This document shows positions 33,824 through 42,973 of a DNA stretch of 64,000 nt, in pieces. Position numbers and translations under genes: made by a program. This stretch comes from Neorhizobium galegae. Lineage in GTDB: Bacteria; Pseudomonadota; Alphaproteobacteria; Rhizobiales; Rhizobiaceae. The DNA is taken from contig NZ_JAGIPH010000002.1 in assembly GCF_017877135.1 (NCBI RefSeq), positions 496,001 through 560,000 on the forward strand, written 5' to 3'. Numbering within the stretch: the stretch's first letter is position 1; the number at the start of each line of letters is the position of its first letter. The notes below the pieces were generated by a model. The model made no database searches, was not told the origin of the DNA, and worked only from the letters and a program-made list of their open reading frames with translations.

Positions 33824-33869
33824 CGCATCGCATCGGCCATAACTCTTGAATAGATGACCTGGAACGACG

Positions 33870-35153
33870 ATGCTCGATATCAAGTGGATCCGTGAAAACC
33901 CTGAAGCCCTCGACGCGGCGCTAAACAAGCGCGGTGCCGAGCCGCAGGCGCAAGCCATCATCGCCCTCGATGAAACCCGCCGGTCTGTGATCCAGGCGCT
34001 GCAGGACATGCAGTCGCGCCGCAATGCCGCCTCCAAGGAAATTGGCGCGGCCATGGCGCAGAAGAATTCCGAGCTGGCCGAGAAACTGAAGGCGGAAGTC
34101 GCCACGCTCAAAGACACCATGCCGGCGCTCGAACAGCAGGAGCGCGAGGCAATCGCCGCGCTGGACGACGTGCTGTCGCGCCTGCCCAATATTCCCTTCG
34201 ACGATGTGCCGGTCGGCCGCGACGAGCATGACAATGTGGTGGCGCGCGTGGTGGGCGAAAAGCCGCTGTGGAACCATCCGGCCAAGGAGCATTTCGACAT
34301 CGGCGAAGCGCTCGGCATGATGGATTTCGACCGCGCGGCAAAACTGTCGGGGTCGCGGTTTACGGTGCTGACCGGCCAGCTTGCGAAGCTGGAACGGGCG
34401 CTCGGCCAGTTCATGATCGACCTGCACACCAGCGAGCACGGCTATACGGAAGTCTCCTCGCCGCTGATGGTGCGGGACGAGGCCATGTATGGCACCGGCC
34501 AGCTGCCGAAATTTGCCGAAGACCTGTTTCGCACGACCGACGGCCGCTGGCTGATCCCGACGGCCGAGGTGACGCTGACGAACCTCGTCTCCGGCGAGAT
34601 ACTGGAACAGGAAAAGCTGCCGCTGCGCTTTACGGCGCTGACACCCTCGTTCCGCTCGGAGGCCGGCTCTGCCGGTCGCGATACGCGCGGCATGCTGCGC
34701 CAGCACCAGTTCTGGAAGTGCGAGCTTGTCTCGATCACCGATGCCGAAAGTGCGGTTGCCGAACACGAGCGGATGACCGCCTGCGCCGAAGAGGTGCTGA
34801 AGCGGCTTGGCCTGCATTTCCGCACCATGACGCTCTGCACCGGCGACATGGGCTTTGGCGCGCGCAAGACCTATGATCTGGAAGTCTGGCTGCCGGGTCA
34901 GAACACCTATCGCGAAATCTCGTCCTGTTCGGTGTGCGGCGATTTCCAGGGCCGGCGCATGAATGCCCGTTACCGGGTGAAGGACGACAAGGTGCCGAAA
35001 TTCGTTCACACGCTGAACGGTTCCGGCACGGCTGTCGGCCGCTGCCTTATTGCCGTCATGGAAAACTATCTGAATGACGACGGGTCGGTCACCGTGCCGG
35101 CTGTGCTGGTGCCCTATATGGGCGGCCTGACCCGGATCGAACGGAGCGTGTGA
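33870..35153 (+). CDS. serS: seryl-tRNA synthetase
   Basis: Class II synthetase of 427 residues charging tRNA-Ser. N-terminal antiparallel coiled coil (about residues 25-105) that reaches the long variable arm, then the catalytic core with motif 2 [20 protein letters not shown] and motif 3 [36 protein letters not shown] is the usual SerS segment before motif 3. surE starts 10 bases after the stop, so serS-surE-pcm look like one transcript. Confidence 0.97.
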   Translation: MLDIKWIRENPEALDAALNKRGAEPQAQAIIALDETRRSVIQALQDMQSRRNAASKEIGAAMAQKNSELAEKLKAEVATLKDTMPALEQQEREAIAALDDVLSRLPNIPFDDVPVGRDEHDNVVARVVGEKPLWNHPAKEHFDIGEALGMMDFDRAAKLSGSRFTVLTGQLAKLERALGQFMIDLHTSEHGYTEVSSPLMVRDEAMYGTGQLPKFAEDLFRTTDGRWLIPTAEVTLTNLVSGEILEQEKLPLRFTALTPSFRSEAGSAGRDTRGMLRQHQFWKCELVSITDAESAVAEHERMTACAEEVLKRLGLHFRTMTLCTGDMGFGARKTYDLEVWLPGQNTYREISSCSVCGDFQGRRMNARYRVKDDKVPKFVHTLNGSGTAVGRCLIAVMENYLNDDGSVTVPAVLVPYMGGLTRIERSV

Positions 35154-35163
35154 CGCAAAAGAG

Positions 35164-35931
35164 ATGCGGATACTGCTGACCAATGACGACGGCATTCATG
35201 CCGAAGGGCTGGCTGTGCTGGAACGCATCGCCCGCAGTCTTTCCGACGATGTCTGGATCGTGGCGCCGGAGACGGACCAGAGCGGGCTTGCCCATTCGCT
35301 GACGCTGTCGGAGCCGCTGCGGCTGCGCAAGGTTGCCGAGCGGCATTACGCCGTGCGCGGCACGCCGACCGATTGCGTCATCATGGGGCTTCGCCATGTG
35401 CTGGACGTCAAGCCGGATCTCATCCTGTCGGGCGTCAATGCCGGTTCCAATATTGCCGATGACGTGACCTATTCGGGCACCATTGCCGGCGCCATCGAAG
35501 GCACGATCCAGGGCATCCGCTCGCTTTCGCTGAGCCAGGCGGTGCGCCGCGACGGCGAGACCCGCGTCATTCCCTGGGAGATCGCCGAAACCCATGCCCC
35601 GGCGCTGATCGAAAAGCTCATAGAGGCGGATCTTGCCGGCGGCACGTTCCTCAACCTGAATTTTCCGGCCTGCACGCTGGATGAGGTCGAGGGTGTCGAA
35701 GTCACGAGCCAGGGCAAGACGGATTTCGGGCTTGTCGTGGATGAACGCCATGACGGGCGCGGCAATCCGTATTTCTGGCTGCGATTCGGTGCGCGCACGG
35801 GACAGTTCCCGCCCGGCACCGATATTCATGCGGTCAGCATGAACCGGATTTCGGTGACACCGCTGAAGCTCGATCTCACCGATCATTCGGCGCGTGATGC
35901 TATTCAGCAGGCTCTGGGAGTGGATGCTTGA
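35164..35931 (+). CDS. surE: 5'/3'-nucleotidase SurE
   Basis: Metal-dependent nucleoside monophosphatase, 255 residues, linked to stationary-phase survival. [16 protein letters not shown] has the Asp-Asp metal site; [28 protein letters not shown] and [19 protein letters not shown] complete the active site. Its stop overlaps the pcm start by four bases (TTGA). Confidence 0.96.
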   Translation: MRILLTNDDGIHAEGLAVLERIARSLSDDVWIVAPETDQSGLAHSLTLSEPLRLRKVAERHYAVRGTPTDCVIMGLRHVLDVKPDLILSGVNAGSNIADDVTYSGTIAGAIEGTIQGIRSLSLSQAVRRDGETRVIPWEIAETHAPALIEKLIEADLAGGTFLNLNFPACTLDEVEGVEVTSQGKTDFGLVVDERHDGRGNPYFWLRFGARTGQFPPGTDIHAVSMNRISVTPLKLDLTDHSARDAIQQALGVDA

Positions 35932-36581
35932 AAGCCGCGATGATCGAGAAAGAGGGGTTTGCCGCGCTGGTGCTTCGGCTGCGGGCGCAGGGCATTACCG
36001 ATCTTGATCTTCTGACGGCGATCGAGCAGACGCCGCGCAGCCAGTTCGTGCCGCCACAATTTGCGAGCGACGCCTATTCCAGCCGCAGCATTCCCATCGA
36101 GTGCGGATCCTTCATGGAAGGGGCCGATCTTGCTGCCAGGCTTCTGGCGCAGCTGCATGTGAAGCCCGGCCATCGTGTGCTCGAAATCGGCACAGGCAGC
36201 GGTTTCCTGGCGGCCGTGATCGGTCGGATCGCCGAGCGTGTCCTGACGGTGGAGCGCTACCGCACCTTGGTGAAGGCGGCGCAGCTTCGAATGGAAGCGC
36301 TCGGCCTTCGCAATGTCATCATCCGCCAGGCGGATGGGACGCACGGGCTGCAGGGAGAGGGCACCTTCGACCGTATCCTGGTGACGGCGGCCTTTGAAAG
36401 CATGCCGCGCTTTTATGCCGAGCAACTGGTGCATGGCGGCTCAATGATCGCGCCGCTTATCACCGAGGGCGAGAATTGCATGATGGTTCGCCTCACCAAG
36501 ACCGGCAGCCGATTCGAGCGCGAGGACCTGTTTCCGGCGCCCTACCTGCCGCTGGCCTCCCATATCGCTTTGCATCTTTGA
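35928..36581 (+). CDS. pcm: protein-L-isoaspartate O-methyltransferase
   Basis: Repairs isoaspartyl residues using SAM, 217 residues. [20 protein letters not shown], then the substrate motif [23 protein letters not shown] motif [31 protein letters not shown] and [14 protein letters not shown]. The TTG start is preferred because GGGAG lies 6 bases upstream and the TTGA overlap with surE fits coupling; ATG 35940 is the alternative. surE-pcm-nlpD is the same order as in E. coli. Confidence 0.93.
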   Translation: MKAAMIEKEGFAALVLRLRAQGITDLDLLTAIEQTPRSQFVPPQFASDAYSSRSIPIECGSFMEGADLAARLLAQLHVKPGHRVLEIGTGSGFLAAVIGRIAERVLTVERYRTLVKAAQLRMEALGLRNVIIRQADGTHGLQGEGTFDRILVTAAFESMPRFYAEQLVHGGSMIAPLITEGENCMMVRLTKTGSRFEREDLFPAPYLPLASHIALHL

Positions 36582-36672
36582 GAACCGGCGCGGCCGGCGC
36601 CTGGGCCCCCCAATGCGCAAAGCCGATTCATGGTTATCAATTTATCAAAAAAACGCAGTGTGGCTGCCTGCC

Positions 36673-36701
36673 TTAACCCGACGGTAAGACTAACGGGTTT
36701 T
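36673..36701 (+). promoter_or_regulatory. AT-rich inverted repeat upstream of nlpD, CtrA-like half match
   Basis: TTAA-N7-GTAA at 36673-36687 differs by one base from the CtrA consensus TTAA-N7-TTAA. AACCCG (36675-36680) also faces CGGGTT (36694-36699). Either could be regulatory; neither is conclusive. Confidence 0.22.
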
Positions 36702-36739
36702 AATGATCGTCAAGTTAGTTGCGTCGTTTAGGTCGGGTC

Positions 36740-38314
36740 ATGCGTTTGAACAGTTCATCGAATATGAGAAAGTCAGCCGTACGCGTCGCCGTGGCAGCGT
36801 TTCTCGCCAGTGCGGCAACCGGGTGCAGTTCCGATGCCACGCGCTTCTCAGGCCTGATGCCCGGAAGTGACGACATGACGACGGCTTCCATTCCGCAGCG
36901 TCAGGGGGCAGGGGCCTACGGTCCGGCGCCGATGCCGCAGGATGATGTCGGTGGCTACGCTTCCGCAAGTCCGCAGCCGAGCGGCGGTTACGCGCAACAG
37001 CCTTCTTATCCGCAGGCGCAGCAGCAGACCTATCCGCAGCAGGGTGGTTATGGTTCAGCCAGCGCTTCGCCGGCCCGGCGCGCCGCAGCCCCGGTTGCGA
37101 TCCAGCGCGCGGAACTTGCTCCCCCGACCGACAGCGTCGCCAGCCGGCCGCCGGCCCGCGAAGATCTGTCGCGCCAGCAGGCCATGGTGCAGCCGGCGCC
37201 TGCCGCCGCAGCCCGTCCGGCCGCCGGTGGCGAGCGGGCGCCAGGCGCTCCGCAGGCCGGTTGGTCGACGGTCAATGCCCCGCGCATTGCCATGCGTCCC
37301 GGCGAGACGGCAGCCACGCTCTCGCAGCGTTACGGCGTGCCGGAAAAGGAAATCCTCAAAGCCAATGGCGGAACGCTCACCGCCGGCCAGATGGTGATCA
37401 TCCCGACCTATGCGGAGCGCTCGAACCCGGCGCGCGTTGCCTCCGGCCAGATCGACTTGCCAAGCGATGGCAAGCTTCCCAAGCCCGCCCGCGATCAGGG
37501 CGACAAGGTGGCGGTACTGCCCGGCGCCCAGACCTCCCGCGACAAGACGCAGGCGGACGCCGGCAAGCTCACCCCGCCCTCAGGCGGCGGCCAGCCGGTT
37601 CCGCCGAAGGGCGGCTCCTATGTCGTGAAGCCCGGTGATACGCTTGCCAAGATCGCCCGTGCGACCAATACGCCGATCGATCGCCTGAAGGCGGACAATG
37701 GTCTTTCCGATGGCGGCATCCGTGTCGGCCAGACGCTGAAGGTCGCAAACGGCGGCGAGGCGGTGAAGCCGGCCGCTGCTCAGCCGGCCGCTCCCGCCAA
37801 GGTCGAGGCCGTCTCGGTTCCGGCGCACGAGGCAGCCGCTGCCAAGGCACCGGAAAAGCCGGCGCATACCCAGACCGCAAGCCTTTCCGACGTCGAAAGC
37901 AAGTCCGATGTCAGCACGCCGGCCCCGTCTGCGACGGGTATCGACAAGTATCGCTGGCCGGTGAACGGCGCGGTGATTGCCGCTTATGGTTCGAATGTCG
38001 ATGGCAACCGCAATGACGGGATCGACATTTCGGTGCCCGAGGGCACGCCGATCAAGGCTGCTGAAAACGGCGTCGTCATCTATGCCGGCAATGGCCTGAA
38101 GCAGCTCGGCAACACGGTTCTGGTGCGCCACGACGATGGCAAGGTTACCGTCTATGGTCATGCCGGGAATATCAACGTGAGCCGCGGCCAGAAGGTCCAG
38201 CGCGGCCAGACGCTTGCTACATCCGGCATGAGCGGCGATGCAAAGCGTCCGCAGGTGCATTTCGAAGTGCGCAAGGACGCAACGCCGGTCAACCCGATGA
38301 CCTTCCTGGAATAG
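36740..38314 (+). CDS. nlpD: NlpD-like LysM/M23 (LytM) protein, degenerate active site
   Basis: Envelope protein of 524 residues, probable amidase activator at division. A signal sequence ends in a lipoprotein-like AATGCSSD (Cys about residue 29), then a Gln/Tyr/Pro-rich spacer, LysM 1 (MRPGETAATLSQRYGVPEKE, about 195-235), LysM 2 (YVVKPGDTLAKIARATNTPI, about 298-340) and a C-terminal M23 domain (about 410-524). In the M23 domain the first zinc His is replaced (NDGIDIS instead of H-x-G-x-D) and the HxH motif reads QVHFEV, so hydrolase activity is unlikely, as in E. coli NlpD and EnvC. Start ATG 36740 is a choice among TTG 36719 and ATG 36764. Position after surE-pcm supports the name. Confidence 0.87.
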   Translation: MRLNSSSNMRKSAVRVAVAAFLASAATGCSSDATRFSGLMPGSDDMTTASIPQRQGAGAYGPAPMPQDDVGGYASASPQPSGGYAQQPSYPQAQQQTYPQQGGYGSASASPARRAAAPVAIQRAELAPPTDSVASRPPAREDLSRQQAMVQPAPAAAARPAAGGERAPGAPQAGWSTVNAPRIAMRPGETAATLSQRYGVPEKEILKANGGTLTAGQMVIIPTYAERSNPARVASGQIDLPSDGKLPKPARDQGDKVAVLPGAQTSRDKTQADAGKLTPPSGGGQPVPPKGGSYVVKPGDTLAKIARATNTPIDRLKADNGLSDGGIRVGQTLKVANGGEAVKPAAAQPAAPAKVEAVSVPAHEAAAAKAPEKPAHTQTASLSDVESKSDVSTPAPSATGIDKYRWPVNGAVIAAYGSNVDGNRNDGIDISVPEGTPIKAAENGVVIYAGNGLKQLGNTVLVRHDDGKVTVYGHAGNINVSRGQKVQRGQTLATSGMSGDAKRPQVHFEVRKDATPVNPMTFLE

Positions 38315-38389
38315 GAAAGACAACGGGCTCACCCGCGCTAAGACACAAAGATTGCCCTCGCAGTTGTTTTGCGTATCGAGGGATGGGAG

Positions 38390-38415
38390 AAAGCCCGGCA
38401 TGTCCGGGCTTTTTT
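38390..38415 (+). terminator. intrinsic terminator between nlpD and the DUF815 gene
   Basis: AAAGCCCGG / CCGGGCTTT with a CATGT loop and six T from 38410. On the opposite strand it ends in TTTC, so it may also serve the convergent DUF815 gene. Confidence 0.9.
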
Positions 38416-38444
38416 CATGCGCGTTTTTTTGGGGGCGGAGAAGG

Positions 38445-39317
38445 TTAGGCCCGATGAAGCGGCTTGCGCAGGCGACCGGCAAGATCCTGGATATATTGCC
38501 AGGCGACACGGCCCGAGCGCCCGCCGCGGGTGGTTGCCCATTCTAAGGCCTCGTGATGCAGGGTTTCGCGCGCCAGGCCGAGGTCGAAATGGTCGGCGTA
38601 GCCGTCGATCATGCCGAGATAATCCTCCTGGCTGCACTTGTGGAAGCCGAGCCACAAGCCGAACCGGTCCGATAGCGACACCTTTTCCTCGACCGCTTCG
38701 GACGGGTTGATGGCCGTCGACTGCTCGTTTTCCAACATATGGCGCGGAAGCAGATGGCGCCGGTTGGAGGTGGCGTAGAACAGAACATTGTCCGGCCGCC
38801 CCTCGATGCCGCCGTCGAGCGCTGCCTTCAGCGACTTGTAGGCCGTGTCGTCGTGGTCGAAGGACAGGTCGTCGCAAAAGACGATGATGCGCTCTCCGGA
38901 TGCCTTCAGGATATCGAGGAGGGCGGGCAGCGAGGAAATGTCTTCGCGGTGAACCTCGACCAGTTTGAGCGGCGCTCCAGTCGATGCCTTCACATCGGCA
39001 TGCACGGCCTTGACCAGCGAGGATTTGCCCATGCCGCGCGCCCCCCACAGCAGGACGTTGTTGGCTTCAAAGCCTTCAGCAAAGCGCAGCGTGTTTTCGT
39101 GCAGGATGTCGCGCACGTGGTCGACGCCGCGAATGAGGGCAAGGGCCACCCGGTTCGGACGCGCCACAGGCTGCAGGTAGCGGTTGGCGGGCACCCAGAC
39201 GAAGCAATCGGCGGCCGTCCAGTCGTTGACGGCGGGGGCGGGGCCTGCCAAACGCTCGAGCGCATCGGCCAGCCGGCGCACCTCGGCGATCAGTTCTGCG
39301 GTTGCATCCACGCTCAT
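38445..39317 (-). CDS. AAA-type ATPase, DUF815 family
   Basis: P-loop ATPase of 290 residues. Walker A WGARGMGKSSLVKAVHAD (about residues 90-107), Walker B RIIVFCDDLSFDHDD, sensor-1 NVLFYATSNRRHLLP, and an arginine-rich C-terminal lid. NDWTAADCFVWVPANRYLQP at the N-terminus is typical of DUF815. Function of the family is unknown. The ATG at 39317 has a perfect AAGGAGGTGA before it, which settles the start against a longer frame. Divergent from yajC, as often seen in Rhizobiales. Confidence 0.9.
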   Translation of the reverse strand: MSVDATAELIAEVRRLADALERLAGPAPAVNDWTAADCFVWVPANRYLQPVARPNRVALALIRGVDHVRDILHENTLRFAEGFEANNVLLWGARGMGKSSLVKAVHADVKASTGAPLKLVEVHREDISSLPALLDILKASGERIIVFCDDLSFDHDDTAYKSLKAALDGGIEGRPDNVLFYATSNRRHLLPRHMLENEQSTAINPSEAVEEKVSLSDRFGLWLGFHKCSQEDYLGMIDGYADHFDLGLARETLHHEALEWATTRGGRSGRVAWQYIQDLAGRLRKPLHRA

Positions 39318-39539
39318 CTTCACCTCCTTGGTGCGGCGGCACGGGCCGGATTGCACGGTGCCTCAGCCGCCTTCACGCTTTTCCACGGCGGTAGCATGGT
39401 GTTTTCCCCATCGAAAGGGTAAGAGGCCTGAATTCGGTACGCCCAGCCCGCCGTTTCTGTTGCATTCCCCTTGATCGCAACTATATTCCGGCGGCTTGAA
39501 ACGGGGGGTGCCTCCGTCATCCAATTCCGGGAGTTCTCG

Positions 39540-39890
39540 ATGTTCATTACTGAAGCATTTGCCCAGGCCGAAGGTGCAGCCACCTCTGCATCCCCCTTTG
39601 GCTCCGGCCTCGAAATGCTTTTCCTCTTCGCACCGTTGATGGTGGTCTGGTATTTCTTCCTGATCCGTCCGCAGCGTGCGCAGCTCAAGAAGCGCCAGGA
39701 AACCCTGTCCAATATCCGTCGCGGCGACCAGGTCGTTCTCGGTGGCGGCATCTCCGGCAAGGTGACCAAGGTGGTCGATGACGCGGAACTGGAAGTGGAA
39801 ATCGCCGAAAACGTCAAGGTTCGCGTGCTGCGCACCTACGTGGCTGAAGTCCGCGTGAAGGGCGAGCCGGTCAAGACCGAGAAGGCCTGA
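39540..39890 (+). CDS. yajC: preprotein translocase subunit YajC
   Basis: Small accessory membrane protein of the SecDF complex, 116 residues. One N-terminal membrane helix (MLFLFAPLMVVWYFFLIRP) followed by QRAQLKKRQETLSNIRRGDQ and a small beta domain (VVLGGGISGKVTKVVDDAEL). GGGAG lies 7 bases before the ATG. Upstream of secDF but separated from it by an intrinsic terminator. Confidence 0.95.
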   Translation: MFITEAFAQAEGAATSASPFGSGLEMLFLFAPLMVVWYFFLIRPQRAQLKKRQETLSNIRRGDQVVLGGGISGKVTKVVDDAELEVEIAENVKVRVLRTYVAEVRVKGEPVKTEKA

Positions 39891-39906
39891 CACTCTACCC
39901 GGGCTC

Positions 39907-39933
39907 GGCGTCCGCTGAAGCGGGCGCCTTTTT
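39907..39933 (+). terminator. intrinsic terminator between yajC and secDF
   Basis: GGCGTCCGC / GCGGGCGCC (9 pairs, one wobble) with a TGAA tetraloop and five T, inside the 69-base gap of what is normally one operon. Probably a partial terminator that keeps yajC message above secDF. Confidence 0.85.
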
Positions 39934-39959
39934 GACCCTGCCAGAACATCGAGAGCGCA

Positions 39960-42524
39960 ATGCTATACTTCTCCCGCTGGAAGACCCTATTCATCTGGTT
40001 CGTGATTGCCGTCAGCCTGCTGATCGCGGCTCCGAACATGTTCAGCAGCGAGCAGTTGGCAAAGCTCCCGGGCTGGTTCCCCACCAAGAAGGTCACGCTC
40101 GGCCTCGACCTTCAGGGCGGTTCGCACATCATGCTCAAGATCGAGCGGGGCGATATCGTCAAGGAACGGCTCGAAACCATCGTCGGCGACGTGCGCAACG
40201 TGCTGCGTGAAGCCAATGTGCGCTATACGGGCCTCAACGGCACGGGCCAGCAGATCCAGGTTCGGGTAACGGATGTGGCGCAGCTGCAGGCGGCGCGCGA
40301 TGCCCTGAAGCCGCTGCTGCAGCCGGTCTCTGCCGGAACCTTTGGTGGCAGCATCACGGAACTGAGGCTGGACGATTCGGGCGACGGCCTTCTGCGCCTG
40401 AGCCTCACCGATTCGGGCATCGACTACCGCATGTCGTCCGCCGTCACGCAGTCGATCGAAGTGGTGCGCCGTCGCGTCGACGAGCTCGGCACCACCGAAC
40501 CGCTCATCCAGCGCCAGGGCGATGATCGCATCATCGTGCAGGTCCCTGGTCTGCAGGATCCGCAGCGCCTGAAGGCGCTTCTGAACCAGACGGCCAAGCT
40601 TTCCTTCCACATGGTCGATACCTCGATGCCGGTGCAGGAGGCGCTGAACGGCCGTCCGCCCGCAACCTCGCAGATCATGTACTCGACCGATGATCCGGCC
40701 GTGCCCTATCTCGTGGAGCGGCGTGCACTGGTATCCGGCGAAAACCTCGTCGATGCGCAGGCAAGCTTCAACCAGCAGACCAACGAGCCGGTGGTGACCT
40801 TCCGCTTTGATTCGCGTGGTTCGCAGCGCTTTGCCCAGGCAACGCAGCAGAATGTCGGCCGTCCCTTTGCCATCGTGCTCGATGACCAGGTGATTTCGGC
40901 CCCCGTTATCCGCGAACCGATCATCGGTGGCTCCGGCCAGATTTCCGGCAATTTCAGCGTCCAGGGCGCCAATGACCTCGCCGTCCTGCTGCGCGCCGGC
41001 GCGCTTCCAGCAACGCTGACGGTGGTCGAAGAACGCACTGTCGGTCCGGGCCTTGGTGCAGACTCCATTCGCGCCGGTGTCGTTGCCTCCATCATTGGCG
41101 CGGTCGCCGTTGCCGCCTTCATGTTTGCCTTTTATGGCTTCTTCGGCGTGCTCGCCAATATCGCGCTCGCCATCAATATCGTGATGATCCTCGCAGTGCT
41201 TTCTCTGATCGGCTCGACGCTGACACTGCCCGGCATCGCCGGCATCGTGCTCACCATGGGCATGGCGGTCGATTCCAACGTGCTGATCTACGAGCGTATC
41301 CGTGAAGAGGTGAAAAGCGGTCGCTCATTGCTGCCGGCCATCGACAGCGGCTTCAAGCGTGCCTTCGGCACCATCATCGATGCGAACCTCACGACGCTGA
41401 TTGCCGCCGTGGTGCTGTTCTATCTTGGCTCCGGCCCGGTGCGCGGCTTTGCCGTGACGCTTGCCGTCGGTATCGTCACCACCGTCTTTACCGCCTTTAC
41501 CTTCACCAGCTGGCTGTTTGCCGTCTGGGTGCGCCGCGCCAAGCCGAAGCACCTGCCGAAGGGCGTTCGCACCGGCGTGTTCGATGGTCGCGGCCTGCCG
41601 TTCATGTCGATCCGCCGCTACACCTTCCTGATTGCCGCTGCGCTTTCCATCGCCTCGCTCGTCAGCTTCGTGACGGTCGGCATGAACCTCGGTATCGATT
41701 TCCGCGGCGGTTCGATCATCGAGCTGAAGGCGCGCCAGGGCGACGCCAACATCGCCGATATCCGCGCCCGCCTCGACCAGCTCAATCTCGGTGAAGTCCA
41801 GGCACAGGGTTTCGGCACGTCGCAGGACGTTCTGGTGCGCGTGCAGGCGCAGGACGGCGGCGAAAATGCCGAGCAGTCGGCGCTCGCCCGTATCCGTGGC
41901 GATCTGGAGGGCGATTACGAATTCCGTCGCGTCGAAGTGGTCGGTCCCTCCGTGTCGAGCGATCTGACCTATACGGCAACGCTTGGCGTCGGCATCGCGC
42001 TTCTGTTCATCCTCGTCTACATCTGGTTCCGCTTCGAATGGCAGTTTGCCGTCGGCGCCATCATCGCGACGATGCACGACGTGATCTTGACGCTCGGCCT
42101 CTTCGTGTTGACCGGCATCGAGTTCAACCTGACGAGTATCGCGGCCATCCTCACCATCGTCGGCTATTCGCTGAACGATACGGTGGTGGTCTACGACCGC
42201 ATGCGCGAAAATCTCCGGCGTTATAAGAAGATGCCGCTGTCCGACCTGATCGACATCTCGATCAACCAGACGCTGTCGCGCACGGTTCTGACCGGCCTCA
42301 CCACGATGATCGCGCTTTCGGCGCTCTATCTCTTCGGTGGCGAAGTCATCCGCTCCTTCACCTTCGCCATGCTGTTTGGCGTGGCGGTCGGCACCTTCTC
42401 CTCGATCTATATCGCGGCACCGGTGCTGATTGCCTTCAGGCTGCGCACCGATGCGTTCGATACGGAAGAGAACCGCAAGACCAAGACGGACAAGAGCTTG
42501 CCCTCCGGCAAGCCGGGCGTCTGA
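39960..42524 (+). CDS. secDF: fused protein translocase SecD-SecF
   Basis: RND-fold proton-driven helper of Sec export, 854 residues, with both halves in one chain. SecD half: membrane helix at 9-27, GLDLQGGSHIMLKIE (D1 motif), a P1 periplasmic domain, and helices from about 370 with GMAVDSNVLIYERIREE (proton-relay Asp). SecF half from about residue 549: MSIRRYTFLIAAALS, LGIDFRGGSIIELKA, and YSLNDTVVVYDRMREN. The fusion is usual for Rhizobiales. Two small genes follow within 3 and 62 bases, suggesting one transcript. Confidence 0.96.
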   Translation: MLYFSRWKTLFIWFVIAVSLLIAAPNMFSSEQLAKLPGWFPTKKVTLGLDLQGGSHIMLKIERGDIVKERLETIVGDVRNVLREANVRYTGLNGTGQQIQVRVTDVAQLQAARDALKPLLQPVSAGTFGGSITELRLDDSGDGLLRLSLTDSGIDYRMSSAVTQSIEVVRRRVDELGTTEPLIQRQGDDRIIVQVPGLQDPQRLKALLNQTAKLSFHMVDTSMPVQEALNGRPPATSQIMYSTDDPAVPYLVERRALVSGENLVDAQASFNQQTNEPVVTFRFDSRGSQRFAQATQQNVGRPFAIVLDDQVISAPVIREPIIGGSGQISGNFSVQGANDLAVLLRAGALPATLTVVEERTVGPGLGADSIRAGVVASIIGAVAVAAFMFAFYGFFGVLANIALAINIVMILAVLSLIGSTLTLPGIAGIVLTMGMAVDSNVLIYERIREEVKSGRSLLPAIDSGFKRAFGTIIDANLTTLIAAVVLFYLGSGPVRGFAVTLAVGIVTTVFTAFTFTSWLFAVWVRRAKPKHLPKGVRTGVFDGRGLPFMSIRRYTFLIAAALSIASLVSFVTVGMNLGIDFRGGSIIELKARQGDANIADIRARLDQLNLGEVQAQGFGTSQDVLVRVQAQDGGENAEQSALARIRGDLEGDYEFRRVEVVGPSVSSDLTYTATLGVGIALLFILVYIWFRFEWQFAVGAIIATMHDVILTLGLFVLTGIEFNLTSIAAILTIVGYSLNDTVVVYDRMRENLRRYKKMPLSDLIDISINQTLSRTVLTGLTTMIALSALYLFGGEVIRSFTFAMLFGVAVGTFSSIYIAAPVLIAFRLRTDAFDTEENRKTKTDKSLPSGKPGV

Positions 42525-42527
42525 TCC

Positions 42528-42911
42528 TTGGCCCGCGCGCCTGAAATCCGCGATGCCCATTTTCCCGGGCGTGCACCCATCGATGCCTATGGCAATGGCG
42601 GTTTTCGCTTTGCCGACATGTCGCATCGCGGATCTCTGCTGTGCCTGCCTTCCGGCATCTATGGCTGGGACATGGAGGAGGGCGCCGCGCTGACGGTGGA
42701 CGCATTTGCGCGCGTTCTTCAGGAAACGGGCGTGGAGTTTCTTCTCGTCGGCACGGGGCGCGATCTGCGTACCTTACCGGCGCCGCTGAAGGCGGCGTTC
42801 AGGGGACGCGGCATTTCATCGGATTCGATGGGAACCGGCGCGGCGGTGCGCACGTATAACATCATGCTCGGTGAAATGCGTCCGGTCGCTGCGGCCCTCA
42901 TCGCCGTCTGA
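42528..42911 (+). CDS. MTH938/NDUFAF3 family protein
   Basis: A 127-residue protein of the Mth938 fold (DUF498), orthologous in family to the mitochondrial complex I assembly factor NDUFAF3. The characteristic APIDAYGNGGFRFADMSHRG opens it, then LPSGIYGWD, FLLVGTGRDLRTLPAPLKAA and SMGTGAAVRTYNIMLGEMRP. TTG start only three bases after the secDF stop, with no in-frame ATG before residue 31. Gene-order linkage with secDF is known for this family and was used to argue for a role in membrane insertion or complex I assembly. Confidence 0.88.
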   Translation: MARAPEIRDAHFPGRAPIDAYGNGGFRFADMSHRGSLLCLPSGIYGWDMEEGAALTVDAFARVLQETGVEFLLVGTGRDLRTLPAPLKAAFRGRGISSDSMGTGAAVRTYNIMLGEMRPVAAALIAV

Positions 42912-42973
42912 GCCAAATCCCCGGTCGCGGGGCAAACTTTAAGGGTCGGAGACCCCAGGGTTCGGAGACCGAT

